Shown here: in pieces, positions 44,260 through 54,900 of the stretch | How positions within the stretch are numbered: the stretch's first letter is position 1 | Layout: the number at the start of each line of letters is the position of its first letter | Origin: Pinirhizobacter sp036499745 | Lineage (GTDB): Bacteria > Pseudomonadota > Gammaproteobacteria > Xanthomonadales > Rhodanobacteraceae | DNA: 64,000 nt | Direction of reading: 5' to 3' | Assembly: GCF_036499745.1 (NCBI RefSeq) | Contig: NZ_DASYDG010000028.1 | Location: 1-64,000, forward strand | Notes under the pieces: generated by a model | The model's input: the letters and a program-made list of their open reading frames with translations, nothing else | The model's database searches: none | Told to the model about the DNA's origin: nothing | Translations under genes and position numbers: made by a program

Positions 44260-45360
44260 CTACAGGTATACGAAGGTCAACGTCGCCGAGGCGTTGGCTG
44301 TTCCTGCCGTGGGATTCGCCGCTGTCTGTATGTACCGGGCCTTGAAGCCGAGCGTGTAGGTCGCATTCTCGCCCAATCCGGAGGCGATATTGCTCGGCTG
44401 CACCTGCGATAACGAAACAGGCTGCTCGTTGCTGTCGCTCAATTGCACGCCGATGCCCGTTGCCCCGCCCGGAGCGAGAGACATGATCCCCCGCGGGGCA
44501 TCGACCGCCGGGGTCAGCGGGTCTACCCGATAGTTGATGACGTTGCGTACCTGCGTGAGAGTGCTCGATCCATCATCGCCGTTGTAGGTCATCTGGTAGC
44601 TGCCAAAAAAAGCGGGGCAATCGAGCAGCTGTACGGGAACATCGACCCACGACGTCGTCGCACCCACGTTGCCCAGTTCGTTCAGATTGTGCGTCCCAAG
44701 GTCCCGTGTGACATCGGGGGTGCGACACGTGCGCGAAGCTACCGCGACCTGGCCGGTGACCGTAGTGCGGAAAACTTGCAGCAAACTCCTGCCACCTTCG
44801 CTCTGAACAAGTTCAAACGTGGGCAGGTCCTGGGCTCGAATCACTCCCGTGCCCACCACTGAGGCGGTCTTGATGAAGCTGATGTTATAGGACGCCCAAC
44901 TGCCTGAAAAAGCGATAGTGGTGGTTTTGTCGTAAGTGGCAACGCCACTATCACCGGGAAATCCGATGCCCGAAGCCGACACGAATGCAACGCCCACACC
45001 CGGAATCGGTGTGTCGAAAACATTCCCTCTATAAGCCGGTGGCTGGAAGGTCGAGCGCGGATAAGGTGTCGTCAGTTCGAGTCGCCGCACCTGATAGGTT
45101 CCCGCCTCGCAGAGAATTTGTATCGAAGGAACCGTTGAGCTTCCCGCCGAACGACCAAGGACCGCCCCGATCGGTAGATCCCTGCCGGCCATGATATTGC
45201 CGCTAATGAGATTGGCAATGGGAACGCCGCCAGTTGCCGGAGCGGCGTAGACGCACGCGGCAAGAGCAGGCTTGGCCACGCCGAGCATCCAGCCGGCCAG
45301 TGACATGGCTACCAACGACTTCCACCGGTGGCGATGAATCAAGGGATATTTAGGTGACAT
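44260..45360 (-). CDS. Fimbrial tip adhesin (chaperone–usher pilus)
   Basis: The 366-residue precursor has a signal peptide ending near PALAA and two parts. The N-terminal lectin-like domain (about 35–190) has cysteines at CVYAAP and ILCEAGTY. The C-terminal pilin domain (about 200–366) has RTCRTPDVTRDLGTHNLNEL, the second cysteine in LLDCPAFFGSYQ and an FVYL end typical of chaperone-recognised subunits. It is the last gene of the operon and overlaps the preceding minor pilin stop (TGATG). Receptor unknown. Confidence 0.83.
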   Translation of the reverse strand: MSPKYPLIHRHRWKSLVAMSLAGWMLGVAKPALAACVYAAPATGGVPIANLISGNIMAGRDLPIGAVLGRSAGSSTVPSIQILCEAGTYQVRRLELTTPYPRSTFQPPAYRGNVFDTPIPGVGVAFVSASGIGFPGDSGVATYDKTTTIAFSGSWASYNISFIKTASVVGTGVIRAQDLPTFELVQSEGGRSLLQVFRTTVTGQVAVASRTCRTPDVTRDLGTHNLNELGNVGATTSWVDVPVQLLDCPAFFGSYQMTYNGDDGSSTLTQVRNVINYRVDPLTPAVDAPRGIMSLAPGGATGIGVQLSDSNEQPVSLSQVQPSNIASGLGENATYTLGFKARYIQTAANPTAGTANASATLTFVYL

Positions 45361-45878
45361 CACATATACTCCACGGTGACGGTCGCGATCGCACTGACGC
45401 TACCGGGAACGACATTCTGGGTTGCCAATCGCCAGTAACCCGCGGCCAGCGGCAAACTCGCCCTGCCATTCACAATGGCGACCGTCCGCTGGTTGTCCGT
45501 TCCATCGGCACCGATTACCTTGCCGTCGGCTGACTGTAGTTGCACTGCAACGCCTTGCGCGCCGCCGGTATTTAGAAAACGAAGCGGATCGCCTGCGGCA
45601 GGGGTGCCGGTGAAGGTGAATTTGGCGCCCGTTGTGCCTGCAGAACACTTATCGAGGTCAAGCTTGAATGACTTCAGCGCAACCACTTTGCCCCGCGGCA
45701 AGGCATCCTGGCTGATATCCTCCAGGGTAACTACCGTATTCGCATCGCCGCTGGACCAGTCGCAGGTAGCCGCATGGAACGAGCCGGTAAGGCTGATGGT
45801 GAGGTCAGCGGCATTGGAGCGCGTGGCGATCATGACTGCCGCGATACCGGACAGGATAAGAAAGTGACGACGGATCAT
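45360..45878 (-). CDS. Minor fimbrial subunit
   Basis: The 172-residue precursor has a signal peptide ending SNAAD and the classical pilin pair of cysteines (HAATCDWSS and LDLDKCSAG). The G-strand-like C-terminus is VSAIATVTVEYM. It should be a structural or adaptor pilin exported by the chaperone and usher of this operon. It overlaps the usher stop by four bases (ATGA) and the adhesin start, so translation is coupled. Confidence 0.85.
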   Translation of the reverse strand: MIRRHFLILSGIAAVMIATRSNAADLTISLTGSFHAATCDWSSGDANTVVTLEDISQDALPRGKVVALKSFKLDLDKCSAGTTGAKFTFTGTPAAGDPLRFLNTGGAQGVAVQLQSADGKVIGADGTDNQRTVAIVNGRASLPLAAGYWRLATQNVVPGSVSAIATVTVEYM

Positions 45879-48520
45879 GGCGACTTTCCTTCCACATTCT
45901 TAGCCTTGGAGAGCGGTTCGACGGCCGTGGCCTGACAGGGGGCCTTGATCATCGGCATGGTGTCGTCATTGGCGGCATGTCCGCCAAGCTCGACGTTGAT
46001 GCTGCATGCTTGATCGTGGTCGTCGCCCCAGCGCACAGTGACGTTGCCGCTTTCCCTCATGTCGCGTATGTAAAGGCGGCTTGCCTGGCCAACTACACCG
46101 ATGGTTTTGCCAGCGGAGTCGAAGACATCCGCGCCGAAGGGAATGGCCAGGCCCCCCGGGGCGGAGGTGTCCACCAGCACCGCCCTGCCCACCTGCGTGT
46201 TGAACTTAAGCAGGACGACACTGCGATACCGAGGTGCAACCCGTACGGTGGTGTTGTCCACTTCGAGACCCTGGCGCGCACCCTTTGGATCGAGCGTGAT
46301 CGTGTTGAGCTCGTAAGGCTGCAGATAGGTCGACAACGCATAGCCGCGTGAGTCGATGACCGCGCCCTGCCCGCCGGAGATGGATGCGCCGGTGGCGCCC
46401 GGCGCATGGACCAGGGCCGTGGTTTCGCTCGTGGCCGAGCCGAAGGTGAAACCATCGCTATGCGCCACCAGGCTGCCAGAGGCGCCAGCGTTGACTTGCC
46501 GGTACTCCGACCCGTGTCCTGCACCGGCAGCGAGTGAGATCGCCGAACCTCGGTACTGGCCATTCACATCCACCGCGTTGCGCCGGCCGGTATGGTTGAG
46601 CGTGGCGGCATAGGAGTAGCGGTTGTCACGGCCAGCCAGGCCGCTCAGCGTCGCCGACGCATTAACCGGCTGTCCGCTGTCACGCGAGGCGTTTGCGGCC
46701 AGGGTAGGTGCCTGGATATTCTCACCCAGCGGAATCGACATATTGAGGAACCACCGTGTGTCGCGGCGGCCCGGCGTGATGTCGCCGAAGAAACCGTCCG
46801 TGGCCGGGCGGCCGGGCAACGCCGGCCGAAGGAACTCGCCACCGCTGTCACGCGTACGCTGGACGGAAAAACTATAGGTGACCTTGCCAAGGGCATTGCT
46901 GTAACCGGCGGAGAAGTCCTTCTGCTGCCCGCTTCGGCCGTAGAACTGGCGCAGCGAGCCATTCACGTACAACTGGCCCCAACCAGGATTAAGCGTCTGG
47001 GCCACGTTGACGTCCAGCCGGCTTCGGTCACGCCCCGGGCGGCCGTCGCCGAGCTCGCGATCCAGGCGGTCGCGCATGGCTACGGCATCGCGCAGCCCCA
47101 CATACCCTTCGGTGTTGTAACGATAGGCCGCAATGCCGATGTTGGTGCCGATATCGATGACGTTCTTGTTGTAACCCAGGCGGAGGCTCGAGCCCTGCAT
47201 GGCGGACGCACCAGGGGCCTGATTCCTCGAACGGGTTAGGTCAAGCGAGAACGCGCCAAGCGGCGTGCCCACAGCCGCGCCGCCCAGGAACGAGCGGTAA
47301 CCGTTGGCGATAGTGAATCCACTGTATCCGGTCCAGTGATTGGTCAACCCGCGCTGGTAGGTTCCCTGCAGGAAGAACGGCTGCGCGTGAAGATTGAGCT
47401 CCTGCACGCGTCCGGTGGTGACGCTGTAACGCGACTGGCCCGGGCGAAGCAACTGGGGAAGCGCGGCGAAGGCAACCTCGAATTGCCTCACACGGCCATC
47501 GGCCTCCCTCACCTCGACGCTGAGATTGCCGCCGTAGCCAGTAGGGTAAAGGTCATCGATCTCGAACGGACCCGGCGCCACCGTGGTGTCGTAGATCACA
47601 TAGCCGCGCTGGCGGATCACCACATGGGCGTTGGTTTCGGCCACGCCGCGCACAGTGGGCGCATAGCCGCGCATTGACTGCGGAAGCATGCGATCGTCGC
47701 TCGCCAGGCGCAGGCCCCGCACGCGCACGCTGTCGAAGAAGTTGCCCTCGGTGAAGGTATCGCCCACCACGATCTGCGACATCAGCCCCGGAATGTCGTG
47801 CTGGAGATTGGTCTGCGTGGCTTGGTACTGCCGTCCGCTTCCGGTCTGCCAGCTGAGCGAACCTGAGTGCACAAGATGCCAGGATTTCAGGTTGATCGAA
47901 CCGTCCAGGCCAAGGTAGCCACTGGTGGTCCTCTGCGCGCCGCCGCTCGCTTGGTACACATTGCTGCTGTAGTTGAGCAGTGCCGCATTGATACCGGGGT
48001 CCCACTGTGACGGCGGAACATACCCGCGCGCGGAACGCGACATGTAAACCTGGGGAATATCCACGGCAAGGGATTGCTCACCCGGATCGAACGTGGCGGT
48101 TGCGCCAGGAACATACTTGACGATATCCCCGCAGGACCGGCCGACAGGCAACGCCTCGAGCTTGTCCACCGCCACACCCCACTCCAGCAGCATGTCCGGC
48201 GTGAAGCACAGTTGGGCACTCTCGTGGCCCGGGACGGACTCGAGCGTAATATCACCACGGCCGACCCAGATGTTGTTCACCGTTGTGTCGCCGCGATATG
48301 CGCCTGGCATGTTGACGTTGCCGCGGGAAAAGCGTGAAAGGTCGACCTTCGGCGCGCCGCCGGAAGGGAAGAACGAGGGGTCGAATTCAACGTCTTCCGG
48401 CGCACCACCTGGTGCTGCGACGGCATGGCCGCCAAGCATGGCACTGAGCAGCGTGGCGATCAGGCGTCGCCGCAACCGGCGGTGACGCATAGAATATGGT
48501 TGGTGATTCATGCGTTTCAT
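45875..48520 (-). CDS. Outer-membrane fimbrial usher
   Basis: The 881-residue precursor is an outer-membrane usher (FimD/PapC family): a signal peptide with an arginine-rich start (RRLRRRLIATLLSAMLGG), an N-terminal domain (VEFDPSFFPSGGAPKVDLSRFSRGN), a 24-strand barrel with plug, and C-terminal domains ending in CSINVELGG. It threads chaperone–subunit complexes into the growing pilus. The start is uncertain between ATG 48520, 48511 and 48490, none with a good Shine-Dalgarno. It follows the chaperone gene after 83 bp. Confidence 0.88.
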   Translation of the reverse strand: MKRMNHQPYSMRHRRLRRRLIATLLSAMLGGHAVAAPGGAPEDVEFDPSFFPSGGAPKVDLSRFSRGNVNMPGAYRGDTTVNNIWVGRGDITLESVPGHESAQLCFTPDMLLEWGVAVDKLEALPVGRSCGDIVKYVPGATATFDPGEQSLAVDIPQVYMSRSARGYVPPSQWDPGINAALLNYSSNVYQASGGAQRTTSGYLGLDGSINLKSWHLVHSGSLSWQTGSGRQYQATQTNLQHDIPGLMSQIVVGDTFTEGNFFDSVRVRGLRLASDDRMLPQSMRGYAPTVRGVAETNAHVVIRQRGYVIYDTTVAPGPFEIDDLYPTGYGGNLSVEVREADGRVRQFEVAFAALPQLLRPGQSRYSVTTGRVQELNLHAQPFFLQGTYQRGLTNHWTGYSGFTIANGYRSFLGGAAVGTPLGAFSLDLTRSRNQAPGASAMQGSSLRLGYNKNVIDIGTNIGIAAYRYNTEGYVGLRDAVAMRDRLDRELGDGRPGRDRSRLDVNVAQTLNPGWGQLYVNGSLRQFYGRSGQQKDFSAGYSNALGKVTYSFSVQRTRDSGGEFLRPALPGRPATDGFFGDITPGRRDTRWFLNMSIPLGENIQAPTLAANASRDSGQPVNASATLSGLAGRDNRYSYAATLNHTGRRNAVDVNGQYRGSAISLAAGAGHGSEYRQVNAGASGSLVAHSDGFTFGSATSETTALVHAPGATGASISGGQGAVIDSRGYALSTYLQPYELNTITLDPKGARQGLEVDNTTVRVAPRYRSVVLLKFNTQVGRAVLVDTSAPGGLAIPFGADVFDSAGKTIGVVGQASRLYIRDMRESGNVTVRWGDDHDQACSINVELGGHAANDDTMPMIKAPCQATAVEPLSKAKNVEGKSP

Positions 48521-48603
48521 GTCGGTCACGGCAAAATCAGGGCAAAGTCTCCCCAGGCGCGCCATGTGGCAGCGCCGAGGCAACTTGCGGTGGATGGGAT
48601 GGC

Positions 48604-49353
48604 CTAGGGGCTCAGTGGCGCCGTCAGCTGCTTGACTGCGCCGTAATCGGAGATCGTCGAAAACGACGCCTGCGCGCCGGAGGCCGGAATAGCGGTCAGT
48701 CCTTCGATCACAAAGCTGGCCTTTGCACCCGGCGCGACCATGCCACCGGTCTTCGCCGCGAACTCCCGTTCACCGGACTTGATACCGACGGTACTGAAGG
48801 ACACGTGGTATGGCGTGGGATTGTCCACCACCACCTCCACGCCCTTGCTGTTGGCAGCCAGCCTTGCGCTCCAACGCAGTTGCGTCGGTGCCTGGCTGAC
48901 ATCTGCTGCCAGTCCCGGCGGCCTGAAGAAAAGCTTGATCCGCGTGCGGAAGGCGAACTGCAACAGGTTACGGTCCGCACCGTCGGCGGCCTTGGGCGGC
49001 ACTTCGAGCACGTTCACCCAGAACAGCGACTCCCTGTCTGTCGGCAGGGCTTCCTTCGAATACATCACACGCACGGCCTGACCCTTGCCCGGCTCCATGC
49101 GAAAAAGCGGCGGCGTTATGTTGAACGGGACTTTCGCCGTGTCCGGCGTCGATTTCTCGTCGCCGTCATCCAGCCATACCTGCACCAATGCCGGCTTCGT
49201 GCCATCGTTGGTCAGCTTGACCGTGACTTCCTTGTCCTGGGCGGGGTAGACCACGCGCGTGCCATTGATCACAACGCCGGCATGGCTTGTACCGGCAAGC
49301 ACGCCGGTGGCTAGCAACAATCCGGCAAGCATCGAACGCATCTTGGTCGTCAT
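48604..49353 (-). CDS. PapD-like periplasmic fimbrial chaperone
   Basis: The 249-residue precursor has a signal peptide (ending TSHAG) and two Ig-like domains. Family motifs are INGTRVVYPAQDKEVTVKLTNDG, the edge-strand region PPLFRMEPGKGQAVRVMY (conserved Arg contacts) and FWVNVLEVPP. It caps pilin subunits by donor-strand complementation. A GAGGTG Shine-Dalgarno is close to ATG 49353. It lies between the major pilin and usher genes on the same strand. Confidence 0.9.
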   Translation of the reverse strand: MTTKMRSMLAGLLLATGVLAGTSHAGVVINGTRVVYPAQDKEVTVKLTNDGTKPALVQVWLDDGDEKSTPDTAKVPFNITPPLFRMEPGKGQAVRVMYSKEALPTDRESLFWVNVLEVPPKAADGADRNLLQFAFRTRIKLFFRPPGLAADVSQAPTQLRWSARLAANSKGVEVVVDNPTPYHVSFSTVGIKSGEREFAAKTGGMVAPGAKASFVIEGLTAIPASGAQASFSTISDYGAVKQLTAPLSP

Positions 49354-49406
49354 ACATCACCTCGGGAAAAAGTCGGCGGCCACTCGTCAGGCCGCCGGCG
49401 GCATCA

Positions 49407-49964
49407 TCAGTTGTAGGTCACCGAATAGACCACGCTGGTCGACAGGCGACCCGGGGTACCGACGTCCTTGGCGAAGTACTGAGCAGCAAACGGCAATACG
49501 GCACGGTTGCTGGCATCGAAGGCTACCGTCTTGGTGTTCGGCTGCGAGAGGTCGATGGCAGTATTGGTATCGCGGTCGAGCAACTGCAGCTGGGCATTGG
49601 TCTCGCCCATGAGGGCATTGATCAGGTTGCCGGTTTCGGCATCCACGCGCAGGCTGCTGGACTCAAACGAGAAATTGGCGTTCCGGCCCGACACGCACTC
49701 ACCGCCATCTTCGCCGGTGACGATAATGTTGAAGGCTTTCTTGCCGGCAACCGCACCGACGGTATCCAACGAGGTGACGGCGACGGAATCGAGCGGCACG
49801 GCGATATTGCCGGTGCCGCCGTCCGTGCCGGCGCCGCCGGAAATGACGCAGGTGCCGTCGGTGACCAGACCGTCGAAACGGATCGTGCCGCCGTCGGCGG
49901 CTATGGCGGAACCGGCCGCGAGGGCGGAAGTAAGCGCGAAAGCGCAAACGAGCTTGGTATTCAT
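49407..49964 (-). CDS. Major fimbrial subunit (type 1 pilin-like)
   Basis: The 185-residue precursor has a signal peptide (LVCAFALTSALAAGSAIAAD). The mature subunit has the pilin disulfide (GTCVISGG and GGECVSGRN) and a C-terminal VVYSVTYN with the penultimate tyrosine used for chaperone recognition. It is the first gene of the five-gene operon, as expected for the most abundant subunit. An AGGACA Shine-Dalgarno is about eight bases before ATG 49964; the longer open frame upstream is in the regulatory gap. Confidence 0.88.
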   Translation of the reverse strand: MNTKLVCAFALTSALAAGSAIAADGGTIRFDGLVTDGTCVISGGAGTDGGTGNIAVPLDSVAVTSLDTVGAVAGKKAFNIIVTGEDGGECVSGRNANFSFESSSLRVDAETGNLINALMGETNAQLQLLDRDTNTAIDLSQPNTKTVAFDASNRAVLPFAAQYFAKDVGTPGRLSTSVVYSVTYN

Positions 49965-50129
49965 GGATTGTCCTGGAATGGCATGGGATGGGCGCATGGC
50001 CGGGCGCCGCGATGCGGCACCGAAGAACGGCCAGAGCAGGACGCAGTGTAGGAATTCGCCTACGCGCGGTTGAATGGAACAAAGCTCAAATCGGGCGTTG
50101 CACCCGCTGGGCGTATCGAAGTCCAACCG

Positions 50130-50164
50130 AAAACGCGCTCGCACCATCGTTCCGCGTGCGTTTT
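50130..50164 (-). terminator. Hairpin upstream of the fimbrial operon
   Basis: AAAACGC and GCGTTTT are the outer arms, ending with an A/T-rich base, in the 265-bp gap between the DsbA-like gene and the pilin operon. It could terminate the upstream transcript. The remaining part of the gap must hold the fimbrial promoter, which I could not define. Confidence 0.4.
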
Positions 50165-50229
50165 GCCTTCGATGGAATTTTTCTCAAATCCGGATCGTGC
50201 AGCCCGGAAAAATGCGTGACGCCAGGCGC

Positions 50230-50883
50230 TTAACCCCCGGCGGCAATCTGCCGTATCGCCCGCTCGAACACTTCCACGGGTTGGCCACCAGAGATCAGAT
50301 GCCGATCATTGATAACCACGGCCGGGACAGCGCGGATACCCCGCTCCATGAAAAATGCTTCTTGCGCACGCACCTCGGCGGCGTATTGGTCGCCAGCGAG
50401 GATAAGCCGTGCAGTTTCCACATCCAGCTTCGTCTCATCGACGATGCGCAGCAATTCGGCGTGGTCGCTCACGTTACGTCCATCGGTGAAATACGCAGCG
50501 AGGAGCGCCTTCTTCAACGCCAGCTGCTGCGCCTGGCCGAGTTCGCCGGCCCAGTGCAGCAGGCGGTGCGCATCGAACGTGTTGTAGACGTGCGAGCGTT
50601 TTTCCATGTCGAACCTGAAACCGAGTTCGGCACCACGGTCGGTGATCGCCTGGCCATTGTGGCGTATCTGTTCCGGCGTGCTGCCGTATTTCTCGACCAG
50701 GTGCTCCACCGCATCCTGGCCCTCGGCCGGCATCCCGGGGTTCAATTCAAACGGCTGGAAATGCAGGTCGACCTTCACCTCGTCGCCCACCCGGCCAAGG
50801 GCCTCTTGCAGCGCGTTCAGTCCCACAGCGCACCAAGGGCAGGCAACGTCGGAGATAAAATCGATCTTCATGGGGGTAGACAT
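50230..50883 (-). CDS. DsbA-family FrnE-like thiol oxidoreductase
   Basis: The 217-residue protein is a cytoplasmic-type thioredoxin-fold protein of the FrnE/2-hydroxychromene isomerase branch. It starts MKIDFISDVACPWCAVGL with a CPWC active site near residues 15–18, and has the helical insert with FNTFDAHRLLHWA and the late AVPAVVINDRHLISGGQP cis-proline region. There is no signal peptide. It may act in oxidative-stress tolerance, as shown for FrnE of Deinococcus. It is not obviously part of the fimbrial operon. Confidence 0.88.
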   Translation of the reverse strand: MSTPMKIDFISDVACPWCAVGLNALQEALGRVGDEVKVDLHFQPFELNPGMPAEGQDAVEHLVEKYGSTPEQIRHNGQAITDRGAELGFRFDMEKRSHVYNTFDAHRLLHWAGELGQAQQLALKKALLAAYFTDGRNVSDHAELLRIVDETKLDVETARLILAGDQYAAEVRAQEAFFMERGIRAVPAVVINDRHLISGGQPVEVFERAIRQIAAGG

Positions 50884-50980
50884 GGTTTAGAGGCCGTATC
50901 GATCGCCGGGAATTGGATCGTTCACACGGGTAAGTCAAGGCAATCCGCGCAGTTTCAAGCCATCAGCCCGGCGAAATGGG

Positions 50981-51880
50981 CTATCCATCATCGCGATCGT
51001 CGTGCCCATGCCCAGGCTCCTCCTCCTCAAGGTGCTGCGCGTGGGCGTCAGGCCTGACGCGCTCGCCGCGGGCGATGGCCAGGCCGTGGGTCAGTTCCGC
51101 GCCCAGCAGCACGATGATCGAGGCGTAATAGACCCACGTAAGCAGCACCACGATGGCCCCGGCCGGCCCATAGGCGCCGCCGATCCGCGCTTGTTCGATA
51201 TAGATGCCAATGACGTATTTTCCCACCAGGAACAGTACCGCGGTCAGGATGCCGCCCCGCACCGCATCGCGCCAGGGAATATCGGCGTCGGGCAGCACGC
51301 GGTACATCGCGCCAAAGGCCACCACGAACACGGCCGCGGAGATGCCGTATTCCACCCCTGTCCACACCTGCATGTTCGCCGGCATCAGCGCGTGAATCAG
51401 GCCGCTGACAACGAAGGAGATGATCAGCAGGAAGATGATGCCGATGATCAGGCCCAGCGCCCGGGCCCGGGTGCGCAACCAGCCGACCACCGCTGCCCCT
51501 GGTTTCACCTCCAGCTTCCAGACCCGGTTGAGCGTGGACTGAAGCTGGGCAAATACCGCGGATGCGGAAAAAAGCGTGATGCCAAGCCCGACCAGGCCCA
51601 CCACGTTGCCCAGGTGCGGACGTTTCTCGGCGTTGTCGATCACCAGCTTCACCGCGCCGGCCGCCTGCGGACCCACCACGGAGGTCAGGGCATCGACCAG
51701 TTGCTGCTGCCACTGGGCCTGCATCGCCGCCACGATCCATAGCAGCAACACCAGCAGGGGAGCGAAGGAAAGTGCCGAATAGAACGAAAGCGCAGCGGCG
51801 CGCGTCATCAACTCGTCGTCATCGAAGCCTGCGACGGCGGTCTTGATCGTGCGGACGATGAGCTTCCAGGGGCTCTTCAT
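50981..51880 (-). CDS. YihY/BrkB-family inner-membrane protein
   Basis: The 299-residue protein has about six membrane helices. Family blocks are ELMTRAAALSFYSALSFAPLLVLLLW, LNRVWKLEVKPG and RVLPDADIPWRDAVRGGILTAVLF followed by GAYGPAGAIVVLLTWVYYASIIVLLGAELTH. The family was once called RNase BN, wrongly; its role is unknown, with suggestions of transport. ATG 51880 is chosen; the upstream TTG is less likely. The tail is His/Asp/Glu-rich. It is followed by no close gene on the strand. Confidence 0.9.
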   Translation of the reverse strand: MKSPWKLIVRTIKTAVAGFDDDELMTRAAALSFYSALSFAPLLVLLLWIVAAMQAQWQQQLVDALTSVVGPQAAGAVKLVIDNAEKRPHLGNVVGLVGLGITLFSASAVFAQLQSTLNRVWKLEVKPGAAVVGWLRTRARALGLIIGIIFLLIISFVVSGLIHALMPANMQVWTGVEYGISAAVFVVAFGAMYRVLPDADIPWRDAVRGGILTAVLFLVGKYVIGIYIEQARIGGAYGPAGAIVVLLTWVYYASIIVLLGAELTHGLAIARGERVRPDAHAQHLEEEEPGHGHDDRDDG

Positions 51881-51906
51881 GGGCCAAGCATAGCCATTGG
51901 ACCTGA

Positions 51907-54900
51907 TCAAACCGTGTAGGCGGCCCTTTGCAGCTGGTCCAGCGGAAGGGGCTTGGCGAACAGGAAACCCTGCATGGCCTGGCAGCCGTGATCGAGCAGC
52001 CAGCGCCGCTGGGCGGTGGTCTCCACCCCTTCGGCGATCACCTGCAGGTCAAGGCTGTTGGCCAGGAACAGGATGGATTCACAAAGCGCGCCATCGGTGC
52101 GGTCATGCGGCAGCTTGCTGACGAACGAGCGGTCGATCTTCAGCCTGTCGATCGGCATGCGGCTTAAGTAATTGAGGCTGGAGAACCCCGTGCCGAAATC
52201 ATCCAGGGCGATGCTCACGCCCAGCGCCTTGATCTTGCGCAGTGTTTCGATGGCGCGCTCAGGTTCGCTCAAGAATGCGCTCTCGGTCAGCTCCAGCTCG
52301 AGGTAACGCGGTTCCACGCCGGTTTCGTCCAGCACGTCGCGCACCAGGCCGATAAGGTCGTCATGGGCCAGCTGGAACGCCGACAGATTCACCGCCATGC
52401 ATACCGGATGGCCCATGATCGAGGAAATCGCCGCCTGGTCGCGGCACGCCTGGCGCAACACCCACCGCCCGACATTGACGATGGCGCCGGTTTCCTCCAG
52501 CAGGGGAACAAGCACATTAGGCCGGCTCAATTCACCCGGCCCCGACGGCCAGCGCAACAGGGCCTCGACACCGAATACTTCCGATTGCACGCCGCGGTGC
52601 TGGCTCTGGTAGTGAAGTTCCAGCTCGTCGTCGAGCGCTTCCTCGGTCAACCGCGACACCACGGCCAGCCTTGCCAGCGCCGTGTCGTGCAGCGCGGCTG
52701 AGTAACGGCGCCATGTATGGCGCCCCATGCGCTTGGCGTGGTACATCGCGGTGTCAGCATTGCGGATCAGGGTGTCGGCGTCGTCGCCGTCCATCCCCAG
52801 GTAAGCCACGCCGATACTGCAGGAGAGGTGCTGTTGCATGCCTGCGACCATCAACGGCCGTTCGATCGCGGCCTTGAGCGCCGGAATGACCGGAGGAACG
52901 ATGCCGTCCGCTTCGTTGCACGGAACGACGGCGACGAATTCGTCGCCGCCGAAGCGCGCCACGTACCCGCCAGGGCCTACCGCCTGGCGCAGGTTGGAAC
53001 TTACCTGGCGCAGCACTTCATCACCAACAAGGTGGCCCAGCGCGTCGTTGATGTACTTGAAATGATCAAGATCGATGAACAGCAGCATCAGCTGTCGTGA
53101 ATAATCCCAGGCCTGGGTGATCATGGCCGAGACGGCTTCATGCAACGCGCGGCGGTTGGGCAGGCCGGTAAGTTCGTCGTGCATCGCCTGGTGGTTGAGT
53201 TTCTGCTCGTAATGGCGCTGGTCGGTGACATCGCGGATGATCACCTGTACGCCACTGCCGATCGCATCGCGATAAAGCGATACCGATAGTTCCGCCTCGA
53301 AAGGCGGCCGGCCCGGTGGCGACACCCGGGCATCGATGCGCGAGGCGGCCATGTCCGGTGCCTCAAGTGCATGGCGCAGTTCGCCGTCGATGTATTGGTG
53401 AACCGATGCGCCGACAAGTTGCTCACCGGCACCCAATAATTCCTCGGCCAGGAGGTTGGCGTAGGCGATGTTGCCGTTGCGCAACAGCAACAAGGGCAAC
53501 GGCATGTGCGCAAGCAGCCCGTGATATGACTCCTCGCTCTCCGCCAGCGCCGCCCGCGTGGCCACGATGGCAGTCTGGTCCATCATGCCGCCAATGGTAC
53601 GCACGGCCTTGCCGGTGTCATCGCGCAAGGCATAGGCACGCCCGAACACGTCGGCATAACTGCCATCCTTGCGCCGCAAGCGATAGGCGCCGGCCCAGGT
53701 CACGCCGGACCCGGCGAAGAAAGCATTCAAGCCACCGACGATGCGCTCATGGTCATCCGGATGTACGCGGGAACACCAGGCCTGGAAGCCATTGTCTTCC
53801 TTGCGTGCATAACCAAAGCCGGTGTAGAACGCTTCGCTCCACCAAGCCTGGCCCGTGACCAGGTCCATGTCGAACACCGCATCGTTGGTGGCGCGCGCAA
53901 GCATCTGGAAGCGTGCGTTGCTCGAGGCCAGTTCCCTCTCGGCCGCCACCTTCCCGGTGAAGTCCATGCCCACCACCAGTTGCGCGGCATGTCCCGCGAA
54001 CTCGATCTGGGACCCGGAACAGCGCATGTGCAGAAGCCGGCCTTCACGATCACGATGAAGCGAGATAGGGTTGGCACGGTCACCGGTATCGGGCTTCTCA
54101 ACCGCGCTATGCAACGGCAACGGTTCCGACGTGGGCCGCAGGTCTTCGATGCGCAGCTGAAGGAAATCATCGCGCGTGTAGCCGTATGTCGCCACCGCCG
54201 CGTCATTGACGGCAAGGATGGCATGCGATTGCATGTCGAACACCCAGGCGGGCAACGGACTATGGTCGAACAGGAAGCGGTATTGCGATTCACTTTCGCG
54301 CAGTCGTGCCTGCGTATGGCGCAGCGTGGTGACCTCGCGGATAGTTCCCTCGATCCGGCGCGGCCCGGGCCCGTCGCCCTGGCGACGCGCACGCAGGTGC
54401 ATGAATGCGATGTCCGCGTTGGCGCGGATCACACGGTATTCGCACTCGAAGGGACCATCTTCGTGCATGCACCGCCAGAACCAGGAGGATACGTCCTGCC
54501 GGTCGTGCGGATGCACGCGAGCCAGGTAGCCGGCGACGGTGTTTACCTTCTCCCCTTCAGACAGGCCGAGGATCGGCGCCGCCTCTCCCGACCAGGCCAA
54601 CCGGCCGCTGGCGAGGTCCAACTCCCAAAGGCCCACATCGCCGATACGCTGAACGTTGTCCAGATGTTCGGCCTGGCGCAGCAGGAAGGCGACCAATTCC
54701 GCCTGCCTGCCCTGGGCACGCATGACCTGGCGCGACCCCGCCGCGATGAGTCCCAGCAGAAGCAACATGCCCGCCAGGGCGGGCCAGGCCTGGCTGCTCC
54801 ACATGCCCAGCGCGTCGCCCCGCGACATGCTGGCGAAGACCGTATAGCCGAAATGGGGTGACACACCGTGGCCGTAGAAACGTCCATCACCATCGTCGCG

